The translations under genes and the position numbers were made by a program. The notes under the pieces were generated by a model, which worked only from the letters and a program-made list of their open reading frames with translations, had not been told where the DNA came from and made no database searches. Positions 22,890-33,159 of a stretch of DNA of 64,000 bases are shown in pieces (the first letter of the stretch is position 1; each line of letters starts with the position of its first letter). The DNA is taken from positions 3,189,831 through 3,253,830 of the forward strand of contig CM036231.1 of assembly GCA_020631735.1 (NCBI GenBank), written 5' to 3'. The DNA is from Saccharum officinarum (Eukaryota; Streptophyta; Magnoliopsida; Poales; Poaceae).

Positions 22890-23875
22890 GACTGTCCGCA
22901 CTCGTCATCATCTATATCCATCCTCTAAAAGAAATATTCTGTCCTAGTCATCAAGATTCTCTCCTCTATATCATTTTCTCCCGCACTCATTCATTCTCTA
23001 TATTATCCTCTATTCACTGTATGGCCCATATTTCAGAATTATTTTATTTTTTCTCTCTCCCTCCTTCCTCTCTATCTCCGCCCACTCCTCTCTCTCCCCA
23101 TCTTCTTCCTCCCAGCCGCCTCCCTCCCCCTCTCTCTATCTCTCCCTCTCCTGCCTCTCTCACCGCGCCGGGCGGCCACGACCCCGCCCATGTTGCCTCG
23201 GCGCCGGCGAGCCGCTCTGCCCGCCACGGGCGAGATGGGCCTCGGGCGCGGGGACAACCGCCTCCTCCGGCTCCGGGCGCGGGCGCGGCTCCTCCTCCGC
23301 CGGCCATCCCCTTCTCTCCCCCCTTCCTGCTCATGGCGCGGACGAATGGGCGCACAGCTCCCTGCTCGCGCGACCTCCATGGTCGACCTCGAGCGGGCCC
23401 CCTCCCTGCTCCCTCCGGAGCGGTGGAGCTCGGGGCAGGGCGGCGCGGAGGAGCTCGGGGCTGGGCCGGCGCGGTGGGGCTCGGGGCCGGGCAGTGCGGA
23501 GGATGGCCCGACGCGGTGGAGGCCCGCGCACTGGCGGCGGACGCGCGTGCGGCGGACGGCTCGGCTCTGCTCCCCTTCTGCCGGCACTGCTCCCCTTCCG
23601 GACGGGCGCGGAGAGGCGTGTGGCGTGGTGGGGCCGGCTCGGGGCGTAGCGGATGCCCTGCATCCCGCTAGATGTAGCAGACGGAGGAAGGAATAGAGGA
23701 TGAGCTGGCGATTTGGCAGACACCACTGCAGCGATTCGGTCCGCTATCCGCGGATAGCGGACACGGATAGCGGAGCCGGTGCAGACAGTCTTACGATTTG
23801 GCAGACGCCGCTGCAGCGATTCGGTCCGCTATCCGCGGATAGCGGACACGGATAGCGGAGCCGGTGCAGACAGTC
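22890..23875. mobile_element. Harbinger-like non-autonomous element inside the RNase H frame
   Basis: The inverted ends are GACTGTCCGCACTCG at the left and the complement of CCGGTGCAGACAGTC at the right. They are flanked by CTA (22887-22889) and TTA (23876-23878), a 3-bp YTA target with one mismatch. The interior has a pyrimidine-rich stretch and a GC-rich block with only composition-driven frames. No transposase is present. The Harbinger assignment rests on the 3-bp TWA-like target; another superfamily is possible. Confidence 0.65.
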
Positions 23876-23878
23876 TTA
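23707..23878. repeat. Tandem duplication of the element's terminal ~86 bp
   Basis: Two nearly identical units (about 23707-23792 and 23793-23878) each end in CCGGTGCAGACAGTCTTA and contain the perfect palindrome GTCCGCTATCCGCGGATAGC-GGAC. Confidence 0.85.
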
Positions 23879-24262
23879 CACGGGATAACCAAGGCACAGA
23901 CTTTTCTTCAGAGCGCCTTTCATGCTGAACTTCTGGGATGTGTGGAGGGCCTAAAGATGGCAGCGCAAATGGGCATGGCTCGTGTCATTCTTGAAATAGA
24001 TACATCAATGGTAAATATGGCCATAGAAGGCGATGATTTATCGGCTCTCATCGATGGGCGGTGTCATCACTGAAATCAAGCACCTGAAGGGGATGGAATT
24101 TTCGTCCTGTGTTATTAGTGTTTGCTCTCGAAATTGTAATAATAAGTTAGCTTATGAACTAGCTTCTTTGGGTTGTAATTCGCCTGGTGGTTCGCACACC
24201 ACTTAGGACGATGTACCTCAGTCTCTCGAGGGTCCAGTGTCCAGCGATTCGGCTGTGACAAA

Positions 24263-24391
24263 GGCCCTGTTCATCTGGCTTATAATCCGTCTTATTCAGC
24301 TTGTTTTTTAAGGCGGAACAGTATTTTTCTCTCACAAAAAATCAACCAACAGTGTTTTTCAGCCGACTTATAATTCCAGCCGAACGGCTCC
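24263..24391. mobile_element. MITE of the 'GGCCCTGTTC..' type
   Basis: The left end GGCCCTGTTCATCTGGCTTA and right end 'ccagccgaacggctcc' are inverted. The core 'tttttctctcacaaaaaatc' and 'ccaacagtgtttttcagcc' are typical of this grass family. Confidence 0.65.
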
Positions 24392-25691
24392 AAAGAAGTA
24401 ATGAAATGAGCTTTGTTTCAGGAAAAAAAAATCGGCCATGACTCATGCCTAAATACCATCACTTTACATATGGAACAGCCGTTTGTAAAACCGGCAATGA
24501 CTCATGGCTAAGGACTTTACCTACAGAACAACCGGTTGAGCTATGCGCTAATTAGGAATACAATCATCTCCCAGACTCCCACTAATGAAATGGCAAATAA
24601 GGGGATCCAAACACACCCATGTAAATTTGCCTATATATTTGGTTTTGGTTGTTGATCCATATTTGGAATTATCTATCCTTCTGAATACTTTTATAGCATT
24701 TAAACTTTACATTTAAGCAAAATCATAACATGCATACTCTGGGCCGTCTTGAGCTGCCCCGACGGAAAAGAGGTCGATGGGTCGTCCCGCTCCTGCTCCG
24801 CCCCACCCACCATCGCCGTCGATCCTCGCCGGCGGCCAACCGGACCACCCCGCCATCCTCAAGCGTCTCGTATTCCGCCACCTCCTTCTCCCTCCCCCAG
24901 CCTCTCCATTTCGGGACAGTTCCGCTAGCTGCACTACTCCCATGGAGCCACCTCCCTCACTTCCCCACCAGGCCCCAGCCGGCGTGCGTCGCCGAGCAGG
25001 CGAGCCAAGATGCGGAGAGCTCGAAGCCAAGCAACGTGAGCACCGGTTTCGCAGCATCGGCGAGGAGCAGTTCATCGCGTGGCGGGCGCCCACCCTCAAC
25101 TCGGTGCGTCCAGCTGCACGAGAGGTGCTCGACGAAAGGCCTGAACCGGGGGTCGAGCAATGACGTTACCACTGCCACCAACTTCGCCGACCACCCTGGT
25201 ACGCAGTTCCAGACTCGCATCCTGGAGAACTACTACTGCCCGATCGTTCGGCCTCTGGCCACTAGTATTCCTCCCGTCGACCTCGGGCTTTCCCAGACGA
25301 ACGGGTCCTCTCCTTGCCTTTCATTTCTGCGCTGCCCCTGAACGCTTCTGTGTCACCTCTAACCTTCCCTACATCTTCAAAACCTCTGTCTCATCTGATA
25401 TCGTTAAATTTCATCTTCTCCAAATCGGCGTTTGCGCCATGGACGGCATCATCTTCCGTCTCTTCGGAGATGGCCAAGCCGCTGCCCGTGACGTCATTAC
25501 CTCGGCTGGCAATGGTCCAACGGCCCATTTTTTGAATCTCAAATCGAGGTCTGGGCCTGGGCCCCGGAAACGGGCCAAAGTCAAACTTACCCACTTGCCT
25601 GACATGGAAAACCAGTTGTATCCCATCCCCGGGAGTAAGCAGGCTTTTCAGCCGCAGGTCGCGAAGGAAACAAGAATATCCCGGTCAACAC

Positions 25692-25970
25692 GTGGCCTTG
25701 TTTAGATCCCAAATTTTTTTTCCAAATTCCACTATGAAAAAAGAAGATTGTCCGTCATATCAAAATGTCGGCACATGCATAGAGTACTAAATATAGATGA
25801 AATCAAAAACTAATTGCACAGTTTAGTTATACTTTATGAGACGAATCTTTTGAGCCTAATTAGTCAATGTTTGGACAAAAATTCACAAATACAAACGAAA
25901 TGCTACAGTGCAGAATCTGATATTATGCAGATTTGGGCCATCCCAAATCAGGGCAACTAAACACGGCCAC
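25692..25970 (+). mobile_element. MITE, left member of an inverted pair
   Basis: The ends GTGGCCTTGTTTAGATC and CTAAACACGGCCAC are inverted. The interior shares 'gatgaaatcaaaaactaatt' and 'tgctacagtgcagaatctg' with the neighbour in reverse orientation. It is inserted in the 5' part of the LINE. Confidence 0.75.
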
Positions 25971-25991
25971 AGCTTTATCCGCCGCTCCTAA

Positions 25992-26253
25992 GGCCGTGTT
26001 TAGATCGGCTGATTTGGGAGGGGCTGATTTTGCATAGTGCAAGATTCTGCACTGTAGCATTTCGTTTGTATTTGTAAATTTTTGTACAAACATTGATTAA
26101 TTAGGCTCAAAATGTTCGTCTCGTAAAGTACAATAAAACTGTGCAATTAGTTTTTTATTTCATCTATATTTAGTACTCCATAGCATTTTGATGTGACGGG
26201 AAATTTTTTTTTTGCATAGTGAAATTTGGGGTGAAATTTGGTATCGCCCTTAA
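25992..26253 (-). mobile_element. MITE, right member of the inverted pair
   Basis: Starts GGCCGTGTTTAGATCGGCTG and is the reverse complement of the MITE at 25692-25970 over most of its length ('agattctgcactgtagcat', 'ctaattagttttttatttc' relationships). The right end is eroded, so the boundary is approximate. Confidence 0.7.
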
Positions 26254-27270
26254 TGCCTCGCCTGAAAGCCTACCTACCAGGCCTCATAGCTCGCCTGCGC
26301 TCCAGTCGCCACCGCATCAACAGCTCGCCGAAGACGGAGACACGTCCGCGTTTCACCGACGGTGAATCTGCAAGCCCGGCACCTGGACTGCCGCATGGTG
26401 ATTTCAGGAAGCACGATCTTTTTTGGAAAAAGAAAGGAAAATCCTTGGTAAAGAGATGTTTTCGGTGCTTATCCACAGACCACCTTGTCAGTGACTGCAG
26501 AGATCCTGTTAAGTGCGAACAATGCCTTGCCTCCGGTCACAAAAGCTTCCAGGGCAAACGCAACCTGGCCACTCAGCTGACCACTGCTCCCCACAACCTG
26601 GTGTCTTCTGTGCTCGAGTGGGAGACCATCAACCCCACTCCTACCCTTCGTCCGGTCCGCACCAGGCGCGCCACTCCTTATCCTCCACCTGCTAGCGCGC
26701 GCTCCACCAACGCTGCTCGTGTTGCGGCCCCGCTGCTTGCACTCCCTTGGTACGGCGTCGGTGGTGTGCCCTGCAGGGGATTGTGGAGGAGGTCGAGCAG
26801 AAGGGCGCCGAGGAGGCGGCGACGGCGGACGTGGAGGACGCTGCTGCTGAGGAGTCTGCTGCCGCCGCTCTGGCGGCCCTGAGCCTGGACGCGCCGCCGG
26901 CGTTCAGCATTGGCGCTGACCCTGATGAGGAGCACCTGAGCCGCGCCCAGATGAGGAGGGCTCACCGCAAGAGGGCGCGAGACAGCGCTCGCAAGCTCCG
27001 CCGCAGCCTGCGGCTCAAGGAAAAAGAGGAGGCGAGCTACGAGCACCCAGAGGACAAGGCCGCGCGCGTGCAGGGCGCGAAGTTCGACTATAGCGGTGCG
27101 TCACGTCGTCTTCGCAACGCTCTCCCCCACTCTTATCTTATCTCTGAATCGCTTCGTCCTGACGACGATGATGACAACCTATCTGAAATCGCTGCTGCTT
27201 GCGGTGCCGAAGATGATGAGGTCGCAGGAGTCTTTGGTGAGGCGGCCGGGCCGCCCGGTGGTCAGTGATG
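26254..27270 (+). pseudogene. LINE ORF1 remnant with zinc knuckle
   Basis: The frame from about 26254 contains KRCFRCLSTDHLVSDC and VKCEQCLASGHK, CCHC-like knuckles of the nucleic-acid-binding ORF1 protein of plant L1 LINEs. A later frame (about 26747-27268) has a highly charged region RAQMRRAHRKRARDSARKL and an acidic tail DDDDDNLSEI. A frameshift separates the two. The N-terminal part is interrupted by the MITE pair. Confidence 0.65.
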
Positions 27271-27427
27271 AGTACGACGACGACTGACCGGGGACATGGC
27301 GACGAGACGCTTCTCTGTACTCGATTCTCTACTACCCCCAAGCAGTGTAGATGCTGCCTGAATAATGTAAAGTTTGGGACGGTTGCCAGAGTGCCCCGAT
27401 CCCCCCATGGTGTAGAATGTATCAATG

Positions 27428-30400
27428 ATGAATAGAAGCGTCAGAATTTGCAGTTGGAATGTAAGAGGTTTGGGTGAATCTGTTAAGTGTGATGACATTC
27501 TCTCTGAACTCCTCTCCTCTTCTGCTGATATTGTTCTGTTGCAAGAAACCAAACTTCGTGATGTCTGTCCCCTGAAGCTCCATTCTTTCCTCCCCCGCCG
27601 CCTCAACGCTTTCCAATTCAATTCGGCGCGCAACTCCTCCTGCGGCACCCTCTCGGCCTGGTCGACCTCGGCCTTCACTCAGACCAGCGTCTCCTCCTCC
27701 CCCCCACACTCTCACCGTCTGCCTCTCCTCCACCTCCACCAACCTCTCCCTTCATATCACCAATGTGTATGCCCCATCTACTCCTGAGCTCAGACCTGAA
27801 TTCCTCGATGAACTCAGGAACATTGCGGTTCCTGCTGGCTGCCCCTGGCTCATTTTTGGAAACTTTAACATGATTCGGTATGCTAGTGAAAAGAACAACG
27901 ATAACTTCAGAGTTGCAGAAGCTGATGCCTTCAATGAATGTATTAATGATCTTAGTCTCCTTGAGCTGCCTCTTCTTGATAGGCAATTCACGTGGTCTAA
28001 CAAAAGAGAGAATCCCACTCTGGAGAGATTGGACCGTGCCCTCATCAACCTTGCTTGGGACGCAGCCTTGCCTTCTTCTATTCTTTCCTCCCTCACTCGT
28101 AGCACTTCTGATCATGTTCCTCTCAGAATCGACATCTCCACTTCCATCCCTAAATCCCAAATCTTTCGCTTTGACAACTACTGGATCAAAAGCAGGGGTT
28201 ATGTCGAGACTGCCACGGCTACCTGGTCTTGCCGGACGCGGAACAGTGACCCCGCTGGGGTTGTTTCTGGGAAGCTTAAGCACACTCGGACGGCTCTCAA
28301 GCGGTGGAGGAAGAGCAAGATGAACCTGAACCAGCAAGAGAGTGACTGCCGGATTGTCATCAACCTCCTGGACTATGTGGAAGAACGGCGACCTCTGTCA
28401 AGGCGTGAAGCCAATCTCAGAACTATAGTGACTTCAGTACTGAGCAGGGTCTCGCGAGCCAAACTAACAATGTGGAGGCAAAGAAGCAAGGTTAGAGCTG
28501 CTATCGAAGGTGATGAGAACACCAGGTACTTCCATGCGTGTGCCAACCAACGTCACAGAAGGAACAAGATTCAAGTGATCGAGCATGATGGAGTGGAAGT
28601 ACACAACCATGATCAGAAAGCTGCCATTCTGCACTCCTTCTACACTGGCCTTCTCGGCACATCTAACTCACCCGCTTGGGAATTTGACCTCAACTACCTT
28701 TACCCCGAAGGCGCCTTAGCCATGGATCACCTGACTGATGCTTTTGGACAAGAAGAAATCCACCTGGCTTTCCGACAGATGCACCCCAACGCCAGTCCTG
28801 GGCCTGATGGTTTCAGACCTATGTTTTTCAAATCTCTGTGGTCTGCCGTTTCTCCTGACTTGTCCTCCCTCTTCGCTGCCTTCCACTCTCACAGTGCTGA
28901 TATTGAACGGCTTAATCGATCGTATCTAGTACTTTTACCCAAAAAGGACAGTGCGTGAATGCCCCAAGACTTCCGACCTATTGCCTTGCAAAACACAGTC
29001 GTCAAAGGGATTTCTAAGGTGCTTACTTCCCGGCTCCAACCTCTGATTCCTTCTCTCATCAGCTCTGACCAGACTGGCTTTGTCATGGGGAGGTGCATCG
29101 CGGACAGCTTTGCTTACGCGGCTAAGATCCTTCACTGTTGCCATCATCGGAGTGTGCCCACCATTGTTTTGAAGCTCGACTTTCACAAAGCTTTTGATTG
29201 TGTTGCATGGGACAGCTTGTACCGTATCCTCCGTTGCCGTGGTTTCTCCGACAAGTGGTGTCGCTGGATTTCCAATTTGCTATCCACTGGGAAGACGGCA
29301 GTCCTTCTCAATGGCTTGCCTGGGCGTTGGATCAACTGCAAAAAAAGGGCTGCGCCAAGGAGACCCCCTTTCCCCCTATTTGTTCATCATCGTTGCCGAC
29401 GTCCTTCGTCGTCTTCTTCATTGCCATCCTATCGCTGCCCCCCATTCGCCACCCTCTCTCCCCCGATGACCCCTGTCCTGTCATCCAGTACGCCGATGAC
29501 ACGTTGATCTTCATCCGCTGTTCTCCTGAAGCCATCGATGCCACCAAACAAATCCTCTAGCTTTTTGAACTCGCCACCGGCCTTTCTATTAACTATCACA
29601 AGACTACATTCCTCCCCGTTGCTATCCCCAGCGATGATGCTACGGCCCTGGCGGCTGCTTTTGGCACCACTGTTTCCTCCTTCCCCCAAACCTATCTCGG
29701 CCTTCCCCTCTCCCCAAATAAAATCTCTGTTGCTAACTGTCTCCCCCTCATCTCCTCTGTTGACAAATACCTTTCTGGGTGGCGTGCATCCCTTCTGAAC
29801 AGAGCTGGCCGTTTGACTCTCTGCACCTCTGTGCTCAGCGCGTTGCCCCTCCACTTCATGATGGCGCTAAATGTTCCTAAAACCGTCATCAAAGCCATCG
29901 ATCGTCGTCGTAGGGCTTTTTTTGGACTGGTGATGATGTTTGTCATGGCTCCAAATGCTTAGTTGCCTGGGACAGTGTTCAGGCTACAAAAAACAACGGG
30001 GGACTCGGCGTGAAGGACCTCGAGCTTCAGAACCGCTGCCTGCTCATGCGGTTTATCAACAAACTCTTCGTTGACGATCACCCAAGCTGGAAATCATGGA
30101 TTCTCCGGGATATGACTCCCTTCGACTCTACCTCTCCTGGATCCTACAGCTACATTTGGAGGATCATATCTAACGAGGTCGACACCTATCGCTCCATCAC
30201 CTATGTTAATGTCAACAACGGTGCTTCCACTTCCTTTTGGCTGGACCATTGGCTGCCTGATGGTCCTCTTCGCTCTACTCATGAAGCCTTGTTTTCCCAC
30301 ACCCTTAGGCCCAATGTTTCGGTGCAGTATGTTCTCCAGAACAAGCTTGATCTGCGACTCAAGCCGCGGCTAACTAATGCTGCTAGCAGTCAGCTAGACA

Positions 30401-31035
30401 GCCTTCTCCAATGTTTGCAGGGAATCACACTTGGCGATGGTGCTGATACAAGATTAATGAAGCTGACTGGGAAGCCCTACTCCCCGCGAGCTGCCTACGC
30501 TGCTCTGGACAACGCCGGTGACGTCGATGACAGGCACGGCTGCAGGATCTGGAGCACTCGACTGCCTAACAAAGTTAAGATCTTCGCCTGGCTATACTTC
30601 AAGGACCGCCTAAGCTCGAGAGTCAACCTTCACGCTAAACATGTTGTCGACAACGAACAATGTCTGCGGTGTAATGGCGCAGTCGAGACAAGGTGCCACA
30701 TCTTCTTCGAGTGCCGCAACAGCTCGGCTCTCTGGAGGGTAACAAAGCTTGGCCATGTTGGTCTTCTGTCTGACGACGAAATATGGAGTTCAGCCTCTCC
30801 AGCGGGGCTCAACCCGACGCTGTGGCCTTTTGTTCTCCTAACCATGCTCTGGAGGATCTGGGACAGCAGGAATGATGAAGTTTTTCGAAGCAAGAGGTCC
30901 AACCATATGTCAATTCTTGCTAGCGTTTGTAACGATTTGCTTATTTGGCGCAAACGCCTACCGGACAATCTTGTCAGTAGTCTTGATGCTTGGCGCAAAT
31001 TTCTCATCGACTGTACTGCTACATCTATGTCCTGA
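27428..31035 (+). pseudogene. LINE ORF2 (endonuclease, reverse transcriptase), broken
   Basis: The endonuclease starts at 27428 with RICSWNVRGLG and LLQETK. After a frame change near 27750 it continues with WLIFGNFNMIR and SDHVPLRI. The usual GDFN catalytic motif reads GNFN, so the acidic residue is lost. The reverse transcriptase has LDFHKAFDCVAWDSL (motif A), RQGDPLSPYLFIIVADVL (motif B, in a shifted frame) and YADDTLIF (motif C). A stop at 28956-28958 and frame changes near 29340 and 29470 break it. From 30010 the frame reopens with the zf-RVT region RIWSTRLPNKVKIFAWLYF and CLRCNGAVETRCHIFFEC, ending at 31035. Order and motifs fix it as plant L1-type. Confidence 0.85.
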
Positions 31036-31311
31036 CCTGGACTTCTGGGTCAGTGACCTTGATTTGAATGAATATGTGGGAAGCTCTCCCCCGTTTTAAA
31101 TTCAAAAAAAAACATGCATACTCTTCGTAAGTGGTATTTAAACTTTAAATTTAAGTATAAAACTAATGTTTGAATCAAATGATGTTTTTTATGACTCCAT
31201 ATATGATAGGAGTTATTTTTAAAGGAAATTTTCCCATAAATAAATTTAAATGGACATGGAGGATCATGTCGTGGTGGCTCACTGTAAACCACGAAAATTA
31301 ACCATATAGGC

Positions 31312-31412
31312 TGTGTTCGTATGGCTGATAAGTCATGCCTGAAAGTATTGTTCACTGATTTGTTATGAGAGAAAAATATTGTTCACTCGCTAAAAAAAAG
31401 TACGCCTTATAG
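31312..31412. mobile_element. Fragment of a 'GTTCG..' type MITE
   Basis: 'ggctgtgttcgtatggctga' and 'tgttatgagagaaaaatattgttc' match the core of the short MITE at 20382. The right end is lost. Confidence 0.45.
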
Positions 31413-31513
31413 ATCGTGAGCATAATATATACTTGCTGGCAATCAAATCGTCGGTAATGTATCGTTTTCCATCTATTTATACCGACCAAAAAAAGCCGAT
31501 CCTGTCGGTACTG

Positions 31514-32980
31514 TCAGTTGCACTGTTCATCGCTGCGCCGGCCGTCGTAGGTTCGCTGAAGCTCGTCCACCAACCGCCGGAGCGCCAGCCGCGAGGTGCC
31601 GCCTTCGCCTACGGCCGCCCGCGCCGCCTGCCGGACGTGCTCGGCCCTGGCGCGCATCCTCCGCCCGTCCTCGCCACCGTCCATCAGCTCCCGGACCTTC
31701 TCCGCCACCTGCGCCCTGCCGACCAGCTCGGGCGCCACGTTCGCGCCGGCCCTCACCCCCGCGCGGACACCGGCGCCGAGGATGTCCGCGACGTGCTTCG
31801 CGTTCGCGGCCTGCTCGGCCATCACGGGCCACGCCAGCAGCGGCCGCCCGGCGGCGAGGCTCTCCAGCACCGAGTTCCAGCCGCAGTGGCTCACGAACCC
31901 TCCCACCGCCGGGTGCGCCAGCACGCGCCGCTGCGGGACCCACCCCCTGACGATCTTTCCCTCGGGCCCCGCGTCCACCGGCGGCGACCACGCGTCGGAG
32001 GACCGCACGGCCCAGAGGAAAGCGTGGCCGGAGTCCGCCAGCCCGTGCGCGAGCTCCTCGAGCTGCGCCACCGTGGCGTGGACTTGCGTGCCGAACGACA
32101 CGTACACCACCGACCCGGGCCGCCGCTCGTCGAGCCACGCGAGGCACCCTTCGGGGTCCTCGTCGTCGCCGCCTTCCGGCGACTCGCCGGCGGTGAGGAA
32201 CAGCGGGCCAACCAGCCAGGAGCGCGCGCCTGGGAGGTAGAAGGACTCGAGGATCGCGGCGTAGTCCCCGTCCAGCGCGTCGAAGCTGTTCACCAGGACG
32301 CCCCAGCTCTTGTAGTCCCAGTCGCGGACCTCCTCGAACAAGAACCGTGTCACCGGGTCGTCGAGGTCGGCGGCCTGCGCCACGGCGTGCGGGACCTCGT
32401 CCGCGGTGATCGTTACGCTCTCCGGGAACCCCGGAACGCGGAAGGGAGCGCCGTCCTGGATGCTCTCGGCCGGGGGCGGCTTGGTCGCGAGGGAGAAGCA
32501 GAGCGCCAGGGAGAAGGCGGACATGCCGTGGAAAGTCACGCGGGGGACGCCGGCGTCGCCGGCGACGCGCTGCGTGAACCCGAGGAAGAAGTCGGAGACG
32601 AGCGCGAGCGGCGGCGCGGGGAGCGAGGCCAGGTACCCCGCGAAGGGCTCCCGGAGCAGCGCCGTGGCGCGCAGGAACGCCGAGAAGAGCGAGTGCGAGG
32701 GGAGCGCGTCCGTGGACTCGACTCCCTCGGGCAGCTCCGGGTGGCTGGGGAACGGGAGCGCCACGAGGCCGACGCGCGCCGGGAGACGGCGCCGCGCGAA
32801 GGCGAGGTTGCCTGGGGTGGTGACCACCGTGACGCGGAGGCCGCCGTGGTGCGCGGCGAGCCCCGAGGCGAAGTGGAGGAGCGGGAGCGTGTGGCCCTTG
32901 GCCATGAACGGGAACACAACGACGTGGTCGCGGCCGGAACCGGCCGGGGCGGCAGGACGCGCGGCGTCGGCGGTGGCCAT
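31514..32980 (-). CDS. UDP-dependent glycosyltransferase, family 1, UGT90-like
   Basis: A single-exon, GC3-rich gene of 488 codons, the normal length for plant UGTs. It is expected to move a sugar from UDP-sugar to a small lipophilic acceptor (flavonoid, hormone or xenobiotic) in the cytosol. The catalytic histidine is in FMAKGHTLPLL (His30), preceded by HVVVFPF, and the partner aspartate is in LVSDFFLGFT (Asp130). The C-terminal PSPG box spans residues 347-390, from WVPQRRVLAHPAVGGFVSHC through GWNSVLESLAAGRPLLAWP to MAEQ. The final Gln suggests preference for UDP-glucose, as known for this position. The N-terminal MAKGHTLPLL pattern resembles UGT90A members; the subfamily is inference. All key residues are intact. 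A TATA box lies about 170 nt upstream. The long opposite-strand frame over it is a codon-composition shadow. Confidence 0.92.
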   Translation of the reverse strand: MATADAARPAAPAGSGRDHVVVFPFMAKGHTLPLLHFASGLAAHHGGLRVTVVTTPGNLAFARRRLPARVGLVALPFPSHPELPEGVESTDALPSHSLFSAFLRATALLREPFAGYLASLPAPPLALVSDFFLGFTQRVAGDAGVPRVTFHGMSAFSLALCFSLATKPPPAESIQDGAPFRVPGFPESVTITADEVPHAVAQAADLDDPVTRFLFEEVRDWDYKSWGVLVNSFDALDGDYAAILESFYLPGARSWLVGPLFLTAGESPEGGDDEDPEGCLAWLDERRPGSVVYVSFGTQVHATVAQLEELAHGLADSGHAFLWAVRSSDAWSPPVDAGPEGKIVRGWVPQRRVLAHPAVGGFVSHCGWNSVLESLAAGRPLLAWPVMAEQAANAKHVADILGAGVRAGVRAGANVAPELVGRAQVAEKVRELMDGGEDGRRMRARAEHVRQAARAAVGEGGTSRLALRRLVDELQRTYDGRRSDEQCN

Positions 32981-33148
32981 GGTCGCGAGTGCTGGGTCGG
33001 CGGAGCAACGCGACAGGCGATAAGAATTTGGGCCACTGTTTTTCTTAATTGAAAGGCAGAGCCCCTGCCATTACTTAAAAAAAAGTAGTGGCGTGCGGGT
33101 GCGGCAGGTGAGCGGACAGGACGCGTAACTTCTACGCTCTACGCGGTC

Positions 33149-33158
33149 TAGTTTTATA
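33149..33158 (-). promoter_or_regulatory. TATA box of the UGT gene
   Basis: On the minus strand TATAAAAC occurs in the context CTAGCTATAAAACTAGACC, about 170 nt upstream of the UGT start codon. Transcription starting about 30 nt downstream would leave a 5' UTR of about 140 nt. No experimental start is known. Confidence 0.5.
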
Positions 33159-33159
33159 G

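Larger units (their letters stand above)
22775..24207 (+). pseudogene. RNase H-like (RVT_3) coding remnant, split by a transposon
   Basis: The first part (22805-22889) reads WFRPEHDVLKINSD and GGWGYA. The second (23876-24205) reads QSAFHAELLGCVEGLKMAAQ, RVILEIDTSMV and, after a one-base frame change near 24050, GGVITEIKHLKGMEF and NNKLAYELASLGC. This is the order of the RNase H-like domain found at the C-terminus of plant LINE-derived proteins, with the acidic residues in INSD, HAEL and LEID visible. The element at 22890-23875 interrupts it. Removing that element with one target copy restores GYATRDNQGT across the junction, but a further frame change follows near 23900, so the gene was already decaying. 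Confidence 0.7.
24741..31110 (+). mobile_element. L1-type LINE, 6.4 kb, 14-bp TSD, inactive
   Basis: The 14-bp duplication AACATGCATACTCT lies at 24727-24740 and 31111-31124, with a short A run at the 3' end (31104-31112). In order the element holds a GC-rich 5' region, an ORF1 remnant with a zinc knuckle, an inserted inverted MITE pair (25692-26253), and ORF2 with apurinic-type endonuclease, reverse transcriptase and a C-terminal zf-RVT domain. Several stops and frameshifts break both ORFs, so it cannot move itself. The full-length structure plus TSD indicates one complete target-primed insertion that later decayed. Confidence 0.88.

Noticed and set aside
23044..23726. Several overlapping frames of 100-300 codons inside the Harbinger-like element
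   Set aside because: All frames stay open in this GC-rich stretch; none has a domain.
31433..33052. A 539-codon plus-strand frame opposite the glycosyltransferase
   Set aside because: High GC at third codon positions of the UGT gene keeps antisense frames open. It has no domain and is mostly Arg/Gly/Glu/Pro.
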